From positions 2,480,001 to 2,544,000 of the forward strand of contig JBCAMK010000001.1 in assembly GCA_038503065.1 (NCBI GenBank): a stretch of DNA of 64,000 bases, given 5' to 3'. How positions within the stretch are numbered: position 1 is the first letter of the stretch; each line of letters begins with the position of its first letter. Made by a program: the position numbers and the translations under genes. This stretch comes from Paragyromitra xinjiangensis. Taxonomy: Eukaryota > Ascomycota > Pezizomycetes > Pezizales > Discinaceae. Below the pieces are notes generated by a model. The model searched no databases. It was given only the letters and a program-made list of their open reading frames with translations, and was not told the DNA's origin. Below, in pieces: positions 50,301 through 61,848 of the stretch.

Positions 50301-51545
50301 CTTTGTTGACATGCATTATCTCTTTTTTGTACGGCCAAATGCGAGACGGTTTCGGGAAGCCCTGTAATGTTTTTGTCCGGGCGAGTGTAGTAAATGGCTT
50401 CATACGTATACGTATATCGGGAAGGTTTATCATGGGTCATTCTCTCCAATTCTGTAAACTGCAAGTGAGGCAACTTCAGAGCGTGCGTTGTTTTAGCGTA
50501 ATCCAAAGATCTCAGTCAAAGGCGGCGACTATCTTTACAAGTTGACAATATGGTTGGGAAGTGGAGGATTGCATTTTAGGCATAGATCACCTGCCAATTT
50601 TTGATTCGCTCGCTTCGCCTCACGATTCAATGAATTCAGGAAGTCTAGGATGACCAGGTATCTATGACTAAGTGACGGGTATATTTTGAGCATACGTATG
50701 AAGCTTCGGTGGAAGAAAGGTACCCACGATCTAAGGTTATCGATACGATACTAATTGAGAATCCTTTCATGATATGGTGTTCTTGCGACTTTAATGATCA
50801 ACGAAACAGCGCAAAGACGCGTGCGCACACATGTTTGTCTTTTAATACTTATCGCTTCACATCACCCACTCAGCCGAGATCACGAATCCTGACCTCTAGT
50901 CAGTGGGTACATGACATATAGGAATTTCAAAGACTTCTGATCTCTGAGCAAACTTTGATTCGCTTCGGCACGGACTCAACTACAAGACATAATTAGCTTA
51001 CCACCCCTTTGCCACACCCCGCGCCATTCTGATAATCCTCAGCTGCCCGTCAGTCTCAAGAACGCTGTTACTGGAGCTTAATCAATTGGGGGACCTCTTT
51101 TGGCAGTCACCTGCTTGTATTAAAGAAATACTATCCTAGTCATAGAGTATATACGGCCAGGTAGTTTTTCATTCGCCGTATATGCCCTAATCCCGTTAGA
51201 GCTAATGATACAATTAAGGTTAGTACTCACGGACCTAAGGTAATTAGTAAGTATGAAGCTTAAGGCACTTGCTATATAAGTTGCTGTATGAATCCAGGAA
51301 GCGCATAAATCGATTTTTGACTGATTTTTGACTATCGTAGTGCGTTGGCAAAAAACAATTTGATTCACACGAAAGAGTTAGAGCAAGAGCAGATAAACAA
51401 GGTCTGTTTTGGTTCGTATCTCTTTTGTTGTCTACTGCTGTCCCCAAGCACGGTTAACTCGGGCTGACTGCTTATCGGTCTATAGAGTTGACACCATAAA
51501 CAGAAAGCTGGGTCGAGAGAAATCTCTTTTCAGCAACCAAAGACG
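47324..51545. other. Intergenic, gene-poor
   Basis: No conserved coding gene is recognised across about 4.2 kb. The stretch contains the second copy of the miniature hairpin element (about 49.5 kb). The rest is mixed-composition DNA with short unrecognised frames. Confidence 0.5.
49502..49596 (-). mobile_element. Miniature hairpin insertion, copy 2, with 10-bp flanking direct repeats
   Basis: The 75-bp core 49512-49586 has 19-nt imperfect terminal inverted repeats (AGTCTCGCGGTCAGCCCCA and the complement of AGTCTCGTGCCCAGCCCCA, 16 of 19 matching). It is flanked by GGGTTTGGGT at 49502-49511 and 49587-49596. Read on the minus strand, it matches copy 1 at 9379 onward, including the shared words AGTCTCGTGCCCAGCCC and CGCAGTTTGCTGC. 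Being smaller than most MITEs, it may be a new non-autonomous hairpin family. Confidence 0.65.
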
Positions 51546-53835
51546 ATGGAGATCAAGTCTGTTGGTAATAGGCCAGGAAGTAATATCAATGATTGGTGTT
51601 CGAGTGGCCTTAATCAAGGACATATACAAATATCTAGCTGCCAAAGCTACCATCAAGCTGGAATGAGCTTTAATCAACCGGGGTTCGAAGGAGACAATCT
51701 TCCGGCCTATTGCGTTCGATCTTCTGGCGATAGCATGTTGTGTGTTCCCAGTCAGACAGTGGGGTACGGATGCTCGGCATTCGTTTCTGCAGATCGTATT
51801 ATGACCATCCCCGTAGACTCGGAGGAGGCGGCGAAATTTCATAATGAAGGCATACGGGGATCCCTGGGAAGTAAGGAAAAAGGTGAGACAAGCGGATTTA
51901 GAGATAGTCTTGACCTTCTTTGGGTGAGTCTACTATTTTAACTTGGCACGGAATTGATAGGAGTTGTAACAATTTTCTGGTCTAGCAAGCCAACAGCGAC
52001 CTAGGGATACCTCCATCGGGAGCTCGGGGGTTCTTTGGCGCTTTTACCCGTGATAATTCGGTGTCAATACCATCCTATGAGCTGCGATATCAGGACTGGG
52101 CTGCTGGTGTTGCCAGTCTTCCAAATGGTTTGGATCAGGACGAGTTTACCGACACTATGATTACGATGAAGCATCGTACTTCCTATTCAGAATATCCCCT
52201 GGAGGTGAATTTAGAGCACGAAGATATCCAAACTGTTGCATGGCCGTCTCGGGAATCACCTAAGCCGTCATCTTTGTCGCCTGGGGTTATAATCGAGTTT
52301 TCGTCGCCATTTGACCCAGATATCTCTAGTGGCGCTATGGCTCACCAGGCTGTTGCCGACTTATTTCCTGAGCTCATGGAAGCCTGTGGCCATTTAGGGA
52401 TGGGTGGGGTACCACATTATGGGGAAATTTCAGGAGAAGAAAACCTCGCAGGCTCAAGTGTTCACAAGGAAAAGAACCTCACGTTATCTTCACGCTCCGG
52501 TGACGCAGGATATAGACCCATGGAACTAAAGCGTGATACCAACTCTGTTACGGGCGCGTTTGAGGAGAAGCAGCCTGTTTTGGAGTCTTCTGCTTTCATT
52601 GAGTCGCTAAGCTCAGAAGTGGAGGAAGGTATGCCTGAAGGTATGAAGAAGCAAAGGTCATTCAATAATCAAACGGCCTTTATCACGCCTCCGACTATGC
52701 TATTTGTAGCATCCAGGAAATCCCCTAAGATCGAGAAACCGTCGCGACTATCTTCTGAGCTAGCCCAATCGGACCCAAAAACTGTAAGGCTGCTGATTCT
52801 CACACCTCTAAATGACGCCGCTAATATGTTTGTTAGCCCGATTATGCAGGTGTTATTGATGCTGAGGGCGATGTTTCGAGTTCAACAAAAACAGTCTCGC
52901 CGCGATATCTATCCAAACACCATCCATCTCCGGTGTTACTAGAACTTGGTTTTCCTCAATTTGAGGAGAAGAATTGTGGGGGTACCACGCATGAAGTATC
53001 CAAAGGGATGCTTTGCGAAGGATTAATTGTTACCGAGAAAGAGGACGAGGACGAGGTTATGTTTGATGCTTTGAGCATTGGAAGTGAGCCCAAATCTTCA
53101 AGACCAGAAGGTTCCAAATGTAGTTTTTCTCTGCCAAGTTCGGCAGAATCACCACCACCACCACCACCACCAACATCGGCAGAAAATTCCTCTTCTTTAT
53201 CGACTCCTGATTCAGAGCCAGGTCTAGCTGATTCAGCGGTGCCCCCTGGACACCGGAATGTCTCCCGGTGTTCTCCTCTTGATGAATCTAACTGCTCGCT
53301 CCGACTAAAATCAAAATCGAAAGGAGATTCCAGAAGCAGGGTTGTGAAGAAAAGCTCCAAGGAACTCCTGAAAGAGCAGAACCAGTTGCTTTTGCGCTGG
53401 AGAGCTCAGGGTATTAGCTATAAGATTATTAAAGAGAGGCTTGGGATTGATGAAGCAGAGAGTACTCTTCGAGGGAGGCTAAGGACTTTAACGAAGCCCA
53501 AGAATGAAAGGCTTAGGAAGCCTGAGTGGATGGAGGAAGATGTTTGTTTTCCTCAGCTCCTGGCTCCTGTACGGCTGGAATAGATTTTACTGATTAATCG
53601 GGATTAGGTTTTGCTGCTGCTCGAAACCGTGGACCCTGAGATTGTGAATGTGAAATGGAAAAAGGTTTCCGAAGCTATTGTCAGACTTGGTGGAAGTTAT
53701 AGGTTTGGTCCGAGCACGTGCAAAAAGAAGTACATGATGCTTGTTGAGGAGGGCCGTGCTCAACCTCTGGCGGAGAATCCCGCTGGAATTAAAGGGTCGA
53801 CTATAAGATTGGAAATTGGAAATTCTAGATATTAG
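51546..53835 (+). CDS. Myb/SANT-like DNA-binding protein, 4 exons
   Basis: The exons 51546-51923, 51986-52783, 52837-53541 and 53608-53835 join in phase 0 at every junction, giving 702 residues. The large N-terminal part is rich in Ser, Glu and Pro, includes a poly-Pro run from CCA repeats at about 53151-53171, and shows no known domain. At about 577-610 a helix-turn-helix-like segment reads LLRWRAQGISYKIIKERLG. Across the last junction a Myb/SANT-like unit is formed: KPEWMEEDV continues into LLLLETVDPEI, then VKWKKVSEAIVRLGGSYRFG and CKKKYMMLVEE. The joined unit only appears after removing the last intron (GTTTGT donor, GATTAG acceptor), which supports the model. It is probably a nuclear regulator or chromatin-associated protein. 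I do not recognise a named orthologue. Confidence 0.85.
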
Positions 53836-54407
53836 CTAGAGGTTACCGAAATTTGCTATAGTTTTTTTTTGGTTTTTGGAGCTGTAAAGATTTTTTTCGA
53901 GGATACGGAGTTGACATGGTTTTCGTGTTGTTTTGGCGCCAAGAGTATGATATTTAACTGAGCACATGAAATATCACTCACCTTAAAGATTATGAGGCTG
54001 GGACTCATCGCATCAACTGGACAGAAGTGGCTTTAAGGGGTTGAATTGAGAAGCGGCAAGAAAAACTTGTAAAGGTAGTTTCTATCCTCAATTGAGCAGA
54101 TGGAGGCGTGGAAGCTGCTTTCTTGGTGTTCTCGTTAAGGTCTCCTCCTAGCTACGCATATTTTGACACCAACACTTCGATGCCATTAATCACCTCGATA
54201 TTATCACGACGTCATCCTCTGCATTCCATCTATCGAACTCCGGAGATATAACTATGCTTATATCTACACAATCGTTTCATCATTGGTCCAATCAGAGTGA
54301 CATTCTCGCTGTGGGGTCCGGATCGCTTCATTTCTTATCATTTTTGAACCTCTTTCCGCTCGAATATAAGGCCTCTAGTATTATCAACTTCCCATCTAGA
54401 TCACAAA
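53836..54407. other. Promoter region of the short-chain dehydrogenase gene
   Basis: This is the 3' side of the Myb-like gene and the upstream region of the next gene. A TATA-like AATATAAGG near 54362-54370 lies about 40 bp before the ATG. No additional gene is seen. Confidence 0.5.
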
Positions 54408-55486
54408 ATGTCACAAGCTGGTAAAGGAGGCGTTTTTAAGGCAGACATCCCAAAGCAAAAGCAGGAACTCCTTAGGTGATAGATGCTGACACCCTTTTTC
54501 AATTGTGATTATGATTACCTCAACTAATTATCACATGTAGTCTTGAAAAACACATGGCCCCACCCTCAGAATCAACTCGCCTCGAAGGTCCCTCCGGGTT
54601 TGTCGAGTACAAGGAGTGCAACAAACTTGCCAACAAATCTGCCCTCATCACCGGAGGCGATAGTGGGATCGGCCGTGCTGTGGCAACCTTGATGGCTCGT
54701 GAAGGTGCAGATATCTCGATTGTCTATCTCCCAGTCAAACAAGAGGATGCCGAAGAAACTAAAGCATGTGTTGAGGCTGAAAACCGGTCCTGCCTTCTGA
54801 TCCCGTTCAACCTTGACGAGGCGAAAGGGTGTAGCGAAGTCGTGACGAAACATGTAGGGAAGTACAAAAAGATCGATATCTTGGTTAATAATGCGGCGAA
54901 GCAATTCAAATGCGAGAATTCCGCAGAGATAAATTTGGATCAGGTCCAGGGTACTTTCCAGACTAATATTATTTCCATGTTTGCCTTGGCGAAATTTGCA
55001 CTGCCGCATATGCGGGGGAGTTCTTCGTAATAGATTCCTCCACTCCATAGATCTAGGGTATGTAGGAGAGCGTATAGCTGATGCTTGGGTCACCGGAATC
55101 ATCAACTCTACCTCCGTTGTAGCTTTCCGCGGTACAGCAGCACTCATTGACTATGTTTCGACGAAGGGAGCAATAGTAGCCTTTACTCAGGCGTTGGCAA
55201 AAAATCTGGAGCCGAAGGGAATTTGTGTTAATGCTGTTGCGTATGTTCCAAAATCCTCTCTGCATAAATTGAAGGATCTCATAAAAATACCTTTAGGCCC
55301 GGCCCTGTTCACACCCCTCTCCAACCCGCCTCAAAACCTGCGAAGGGGATAGGGGGATTTAGCTCTGGATCTAAACTTGGGAGGCCCGGTCAACCGAGCG
55401 AGGTTGCCCCAAGTTATGTATTCTTGGCAAGTGCTGAAGCTACGCTCTATTATGGGCAGATTTTACACCCTCATGCCCTTGGGTGA
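54408..55486 (+). CDS. Short-chain dehydrogenase/reductase (glucose-dehydrogenase-like SDR), one intron with an apparent GG acceptor
   Basis: This is an NAD(P)-dependent classical SDR of the type with an N-terminal extension. Exon 1 (54408-54475) joins exon 2 (from 54541) to give MSQAGKGG through LSLEKHMAPPSE. The cofactor motif is TGGDSGIGRA, with the stabilising NNAA motif after it, catalytic Ser in NSTSV, and catalytic Tyr/Lys in YVSTK. The last intron (55241-55296) is normal and leads into GRPGQPSEVAPSYVFLASAE. The middle intron starts with GTAATA at 55027 and has a CTGAT branch-like word. The family-like reading (GSSSIINSTSV, 295 residues in all) needs an acceptor after GG at 55095-55096. 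Only weaker in-frame alternatives exist, for example a GTTCTT donor at 55020 with TAG at 55077. The gene may be damaged, or the base may be an assembly error. The substrate is unknown. Confidence 0.8.
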
Positions 55487-56573
55487 GTTTTCTGGGTTTC
55501 GTTGCTGAGTAACGTTAACGGTGGTAGAAGCTCCTGTTAGGCTTGGGGACTAAATGAAAGAGCCGAGATCTCCTAGGTCTTAGTGGGATGTATATACGGG
55601 GGCGAGAGTAATTAGTGTATTTTGGTTAATTGTAAATACTGTATACTACATGTAAGTAAACTAGGAATTAATTCGAGGATGATCAGTGTGGGGGAACCCT
55701 GTGAAGATCATCGATATTGACTAAACACGTAAGTCAAATCAAACGCAAGTAGCATTTAGCATTGAAACTATAAGAAAGGATGGAAACAAAGAAATTCACC
55801 CTCTTTTTAGATTCTTCTAATGTTCGAGGGTTATAGAGGGGCCAAATCTCCATTTCTTAGGGCTTGGGTGATTTAAATTCCGACGATCAGCTTCTCGCAA
55901 TCTACGTGTCATTCCACGGTACATTTATCTACTATTCTCATACCTAATGACCTCTGCTACTAATTTAGTGAAATTAACGCTTCCTATTTTGGCCAGTTAA
56001 ATATAGCCAACCCTAACCCTTAAGAACGTATTATAAGTAGTAGTAGTAATTCATTAACGTATCCAACCCTATGGGTTATGACGGTAAACGTATTATAAAA
56101 TACAACACATCAACAGAAAAATTAAAGCCTTACATATATAGTACAGCTAGACCGCATCTAAAAGAGGAGTCATTTTTAAATTTTTTACATTTTCCGGAAC
56201 CTCGCAAAACGAGAAAGCACTCCAAAAGCGAAATGTCCTCCCCTTCCCAGCACCCTCCCTTGATTCAAAGGAGTCGGCTATAAATAGGCGGTTATCTTTA
56301 GGGTCTCGTGTATCAAAAGAGATAAATACACTACGTAATATCAGTGTTTACGTATGATGATTGGATGTCTATGTGCACGTTACATACCTTTCCTGGCCCA
56401 GCATGTCCTTACGAGTCATCCGCTGGTAGCGATTGTAACCTCTTTTATGGCAGATTTTCGATCCGAAGAATGTGTGGTAGGTAAAGTGTGTTGGCTCTGC
56501 TTTGCTGCATGTTTGAATTTTGTTACCACAGTGGAATGTAATTTCCGGCAGACAATATGTATAGTTAAACCTA
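55487..56573. other. Intergenic, no recognisable gene
   Basis: The stretch has mixed, rather AT-rich composition. It contains two telomere-like CCCTAA units at about 56011-56022, which I regard as chance. An alternative terminal intron of the SDR gene (GTGAGT at 55483) could extend that gene slightly into this stretch. Confidence 0.5.
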
Positions 56574-57086
56574 CTATTCTGCTAATCGCATAATAACATC
56601 CCATACAGTAACACCAGTTGGATTTTCCACGATGCAGTCGGGGTGGAATTTTAAAACTCCTAGTGAGATACGGGTAGTTACAGGGGAAGTGGCATAGTTG
56701 TTTCTTACAGCCGAGTCTTTTAGAAAGACGGAGCTCTTCCGACCAAAGGTAGTGTCCTCGGCGCAGAGGGAGGAGGTAAAATGAATCGTTGAAAAGATTG
56801 GATGTAATTCGAAAGTGGCTTTTTCGGAGGGTTCTTTAATGAAAGGTGCAAGGTTGGTGTCGGGTTGTTTGAGGAAGAGCTTTTCTCGGAGAAGCCGACG
56901 GGATTGTAGAACTTCGTACCAGAGACGGCAGACTCTTCGGCAGCTGAGGAGGTCGAATACATTGAGGTGAGTGAGGACATCTTGGAGAAGGTATGAAGGG
57001 AAGTGGGTGCTTTGGGTTTTGTATAAATCTGAGACCCCAGGCGTTTCGAGGTGGGAGGAAAATGGGCTGCGGACTGAGAGAGACAT
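56574..57086 (-). CDS. Short F-box domain protein
   Basis: This is a single-exon frame of 170 residues. Residues about 27-65 match the F-box pattern seen in filamentous fungi: FPSYLLQDVLTHLNVFDLLS followed by CRRVCRLWYEVLQS and LREKLFL. F-box proteins link substrates to SCF ubiquitin ligases through Skp1. The C-terminal part ends with NPTGVTVWDVIMRLAE, a segment that in related fungal proteins usually continues for many more residues, so this copy may be truncated. The start at 57086 was chosen because it lies shortly before the F-box; the frame extends upstream to 57308 without a recognisable domain. The substrate is unknown. Confidence 0.7.
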   Translation of the reverse strand: MSLSVRSPFSSHLETPGVSDLYKTQSTHFPSYLLQDVLTHLNVFDLLSCRRVCRLWYEVLQSRRLLREKLFLKQPDTNLAPFIKEPSEKATFELHPIFSTIHFTSSLCAEDTTFGRKSSVFLKDSAVRNNYATSPVTTRISLGVLKFHPDCIVENPTGVTVWDVIMRLAE

Positions 57087-59179
57087 TGTTGAACTCCTTG
57101 GGACTGGTAGATGTTTAGGAAAAATTAAGCTTACTGTAAATATGATTCTTACGGCGGGGTTTATAAGAATTAAACGTAGCGAACCCAAGACGATTACCCC
57201 ATAGATGCTGTTAAATTTGACCTGTTTATTCAGAAGCTCGTAGAATGTGGGGAAGTCACGCACCTGCTCTTGCCGTCTCCAGTGACGATGAAGCGCTTCT
57301 GCCGTCACCCATTCAAGCCCTATTAAAAGTTATCATTCGCCCATGGTAATATCTTATCAGGATATCTCCTCAGAAAATATTGTGACATTGCATCAGTATC
57401 GATGGTTACTGTTATCTCACGTCTGAGGGGAACAGAGGTCTGACCAAGATTCAAAATAAAAGTCGATCGCGAAGAAGCTGCGCTGTGTAGCAAGAATTTT
57501 TGCTGCGGGGATCGTCAGGGTTGCATCCTCTTCCGCGTTTCTGCGTTTCTGCATGATGCACTTTCATGTGACCTTGGTAGTATTCCCAAAGACTTGGTTC
57601 TCGGTTTGTGAGCGATACTTTACAGAGTGTTCTTAACTGGCCAGGACATCGCGTGCTCGTAGGATTGAAAGTGGCTGATGTTCTCATGATCCGATTGGTG
57701 GACTTATACATGACCGTGAATTAAGGCCATTCATTCGTTGAATGTACAATCTGTAAATATTTGTCAGTAGAGATAGTTGCGTAGATAAGGATAACGCTTC
57801 TAAAGCTTCTAAAGCCTCAAAGCTTCAAAGCTTTGGCGGCTGTGTGGAGTTTTTAATTTCTGACGTGAGATTTCGGTCATTAACAAGTGTTCAAGTGGTC
57901 TCACCGAAGTGGAAATAGTATTAGAGATCAACACCTCAAAGACTTGCTGGCCTCGAGCTCAAGTATCAGCATTACATAAATGGAGGAGACTTCAAGATCA
58001 ACAGCATATACGTCATCTGCTCACTAGGAATAAAATATTCCCAAGGTATAGACTACGCAGTTCCGATCGATCCCGACGGATTTCGGTACTGCCACACGGC
58101 TTAGGTGCTAGAGCTCTCATTTTGGGCTTGGGCGGCTAGCTTGAGTTTTTTTCTGGGTGAAATGTACGTATATTCAGTGCACGGGAAAAAGATCGAGAAA
58201 CCGGGTAGGAGCGGGCCAACCCTTGCTGTTAAAATCTTTTCTGAGGACTTTCAGAAACCAATAGGGTCTTAAAACAGTTTGCTGTGTGCAACAAGTATAT
58301 ACCAAATGGGCAGCTTTAATACGACACTCAAACTACGGGAAGAAGGAGGGAAAGCCGAGGGGACCGATGCTACTGCTTAATCTAAGATAGATAGGTCACA
58401 TCACGTTTTCAAGAGCTTGAGATGACCATCCACATGATGGTGTCCAGCTCCTGGGGAGAGTTTGACCTCGGTAAGCTGCGGCATTGGTGGCAGTAGTTGT
58501 GGGGTGGATACAGCAGCGACTCGGCTATCGAGATGCATATGTGATAGCACACTAAACTCTACGAAAGTCGACATATCTAATTCTGGCAGCCTATTGTCAT
58601 GTCGTACATGTGCTGTTGGTAGTATTTCTCACAGTAGGTATGGTGGGTCGCAGCTGCGCGTCGATGCGTACAGTCGGTTTATAAAGATTTGATAACTCGA
58701 TTTCGGCCCCAGATCTCAGATAAAGAGGTATATATAGGTGATTCACTATGGGGTAGGTTCTAGAGGAAGCACATCGAATTTCAGTACTCGTACGTGCCTC
58801 TTGCACTGGTATACCATGCGCGGACTGAGCACCATTCTGCACTCAAATCCTCCAGTGCTAGCGCTATCAAACCATCATGATATGATGTCGACGAGTCAAA
58901 AAATGGTTCGTTGCTGCAGCCAAGCAAGACCCAAGATAAATAACCAAGTAGGGAAATAGCCTAGCGTCTTGCGTGGCTTTGCCATTAAAATTCCCGAGTT
59001 AATGTCTCAGTAGGCTTTTCCCACATGGCATGTCCCGAAAGCAGATAGATTAGTAGAGAGTTTAAATATAGTTATATTAATGCTATTAAGTAATAGCGCA
59101 AGCTTAAGTAGTGCATAGGAAAATTATATAAGCTTGATCAACACAAAGCTAGCTCCCTGGTGGGGCAAACGACCATCCC
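57087..59179. other. Intergenic, no recognisable gene
   Basis: Short unrecognised frames only. A cluster of short AAAGCTTC-type words (about 57800-57835) makes a small cryptic simple repeat. Confidence 0.5.
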
Positions 59180-60114
59180 TTACAAACCACCAGCCTCCTT
59201 GATATCATCAATGCTCGAATCAGAGATCTGCACCCTATAAACCCAGGAGTTATAGATGCGATCGGTTCCAGAGGGCGCGACCTCTCCAGTGTATACACCG
59301 TTCGAAGGGCAATATTTATCGCCATCGCTGGAGCCCGCAGCAGCCTCTCCCCTGTAAATACCAAACTTAGGGCTGGTATCGCCTGTGAGCAAGTATACGT
59401 TACTCAATCTCGTCGTTCCACCCCATGCACTGTTGAACTTCTGCTTAACGCCTTCGAGATAGAATTCAAGCCAACCGGTTCCGTCGTTCTTAGTGTTGAT
59501 GACGAAAGCGAGGTGGTGGTTGGTGCTAGCTCCGACAGAAAGTGGGCCAGTCCAGACAATCTCACGGTTGGAACCTGAACCCCCGGGAATCGTGTATTCG
59601 ATCACGAGATCGAGGTTGGCGTTGAAGTGGACGTAAAGAGGAATGTTCTGCTGCGGTTCAGCGGTCTTATCCCATTTCTTCCTATTATTATTATCCCATA
59701 TTAGCAAACGATTATAATCCTATATATAGTTATATATATCGCAAGTTTTAGAATATACCATTGGAAGATCACCAAACCGTCGTGCGCCTGGCTCAACCTG
59801 AAGTTGTAACCAATATAATAGGTCTTGTTGACCTTTGCCTTGTTCGAACTGGTGGCCAATGCCTTGACTTCAGCGCGTCTGAAATGGGGATCGCGTTTGT
59901 AATGGAGTGAATTCATTCCAGTAGTCGCATCGACTTCGTTTTTGATGAAAACCGCGTTTCCGGCTTGTCCATTATTGATTTTGCAACCAAGCTCCTGGCC
60001 TTCGAGTTCAACGTTGCCCAAAACAGACGGGGCATCGCCGCCGTGATAATCAACAATGAGTGTGGATGTTGCCAAAAGAGCAGAAGATAGGAGAAGAGCA
60101 AGTGAGTACTTCAT
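59180..60114 (-). CDS. Secreted polysaccharide lyase family 20 (glucuronan lyase-like), 2 exons
   Basis: The exons 60114-59759 and 59681-59180 join in phase (GTATAT donor, AATAG acceptor) to give 285 residues. The first 17-19 residues (MKYSLALLLSSALLATS) form a signal peptide, so the enzyme is secreted. The sequence has the beta-sandwich lyase pattern of PL20: DPHFRRAEVKA, TYYIGYNFRLS, then across the junction IFQW-KKWDK, followed by NIPLYVHFNANLDLVIEY, LAFVINTKNDGTGWLEFYL and FGIYRGEAA. Glucuronan lyases cleave beta-1,4-linked polyglucuronic acid by beta-elimination. The family is fairly clear, and the exact substrate is inferred. A TATATAAG box lies about 96 bp upstream. The length is close to characterised fungal members (about 250-280). 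Confidence 0.88.
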
Positions 60115-60209
60115 GATGTATGGTTTAGTAGTGAAAGAGTGGATGTTGTCTGACTGTCTTTACAGTTTATGAACGGATACAGAAGTGGATCTGTGGAGAT
60201 ATCCTACAG

Positions 60210-60217
60210 CTTATATA
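60210..60217 (-). promoter_or_regulatory. TATA box of the PL20 lyase gene
   Basis: On the minus strand the word TATATAAG sits about 96 bp before the start codon, a usual position for a fungal TATA element with a short leader. Confidence 0.6.
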
Positions 60218-61848
60218 CATTTTGCCAATGATTATCTACGAACTAGGTGACGCTATTTCGACTGAAGATGCTCGAACCCGGAACCCTTGTCAGGAACAGT
60301 CCGGCTATTCGTTGCTTCTTTGTGATTAATTAGAGCGTTAAGGGGTTTTGGGACCTGGTATGATAGATCAGTATTGACGTTGGGGCTCAATCCTATCCCT
60401 GCATTGAGTCCCTCGGAACCACAACATGCATTACGCCGAGCTTCCGAGCATGAAGAAAAACCCTTCTTATGACATATTAAATTTTGTACAACCCTTGAAC
60501 AATGAAACTTTTCAGTACCGTAGTCTAAGCTCTTGCGAGCGAGTATGAAACAATTTACTAAGCCTAAAGCTAGTAAGGATAAAATATGGGATCAACAAAG
60601 CTGTGCGTCTATGACAAACTAAAGACGATCTAATGCAAGATACTTACTTAGCTGATTGCTCAATACAATGAAGATATATGTGCTACCTGCCCCACTTGGG
60701 AAATTAACTCTAACCTTTGCTCCCGGTAATTCTGATCGGCAGCAATCGGCAGCAATCAGTGTGCAGGAATCCCTGGGATGACAAAGCTACCGAGCTTTTG
60801 ATCACTTTATCTACCTGTAGGTACTGCTCAAACCGGGAAGGTACTCGGAGATAACTGGTAAAAGGGTGGTGATGGCTAAAGGCGCTGGGATTCTAAAGTC
60901 ATCAGGTACACGGATATATATACACACACGTTACTCCAGGTGTGCCGAGAACCGTACCTCTCCATTTCTTTCAGAGCGCAGTAGCCAACGTCCGGATGTG
61001 ATTCAGAAAGAAACACTCAAATATCTTCCGATTCTAGTTACCCAACGTTACTAACGACAAGTTAGCACGCCATGCTGTGTAAAATTCCGTAATCAAAGTC
61101 CTCGTGTAAAATATGCCAAATTTAGTACGAAGAGGTTCATTAGCGGCTGGCGATTCACATTTGGTCAACTCAAGTTAACTCAGCTTAATTTTTTAAGTTA
61201 TCGCTTATCCGATAACAAATTGAGTAGAACCAGGTTCTCAGTCTCAACTATCGACCAGATTAAAGCCATAGTGCCCCAAGCGCCAGAAGTTGTGTTCCCC
61301 GCGCGCGGCCGAGAAACATCTAGGGTTGAACTTGCATAAAAAAATAAAGGAAACAAGAAATCGCATGGTAGAAATTACAAACCCTAGTCTAGCTATAAAC
61401 GCAACCGAAACAGATTTTCGGATCTTAGCGGCTTATGCTAGAAACCTCAAAATGGAAGGTTGCGTTTTATTAGCGCAACGGAGCTGTCAACCACCATGAA
61501 AGTGGAATGCCAAATAGATCAATGCAAAGCTAGGCTACTAAAGTGGATTAAAGCAGAGACTACATTGCAATTTCTGCGTCTCTTCACTATTACCTATTGC
61601 AATTGGCCAGGCGAGAATCTTCCACCAATCACGTGCTCTAGTAAGCCAACTGGTATTTTTGAGCGATTTAAGAATACTAGGAGGAATGTCCGCAGTAAGC
61701 TTAGAAAAGTAGAGAACCATGCTCTTAGTCATTAGGTATCACTCGGTAGTCACATGTTCCAGCCTAGAGGTATCCGAGTGCTGCTCGTCCAACCGAAATT
61801 CACAGTAGTGCTTTGACTAGATCTTTGGCTGATGTACCTAAATCATTA
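60218..61848. other. Intergenic, no recognisable gene
   Basis: Upstream flank of the lyase gene and following gene-free DNA. A small AATCGGCAGC duplication lies near 60730-60750. Open frames are short and unrecognised. Confidence 0.5.

Noticed and set aside
56009..56022. Interstitial telomere repeats (also near 11244, 19358, 40716 and 62424)
   Set aside because: Only about two TTAGGG/CCCTAA units occur at each site, within what chance can give in 64 kb.
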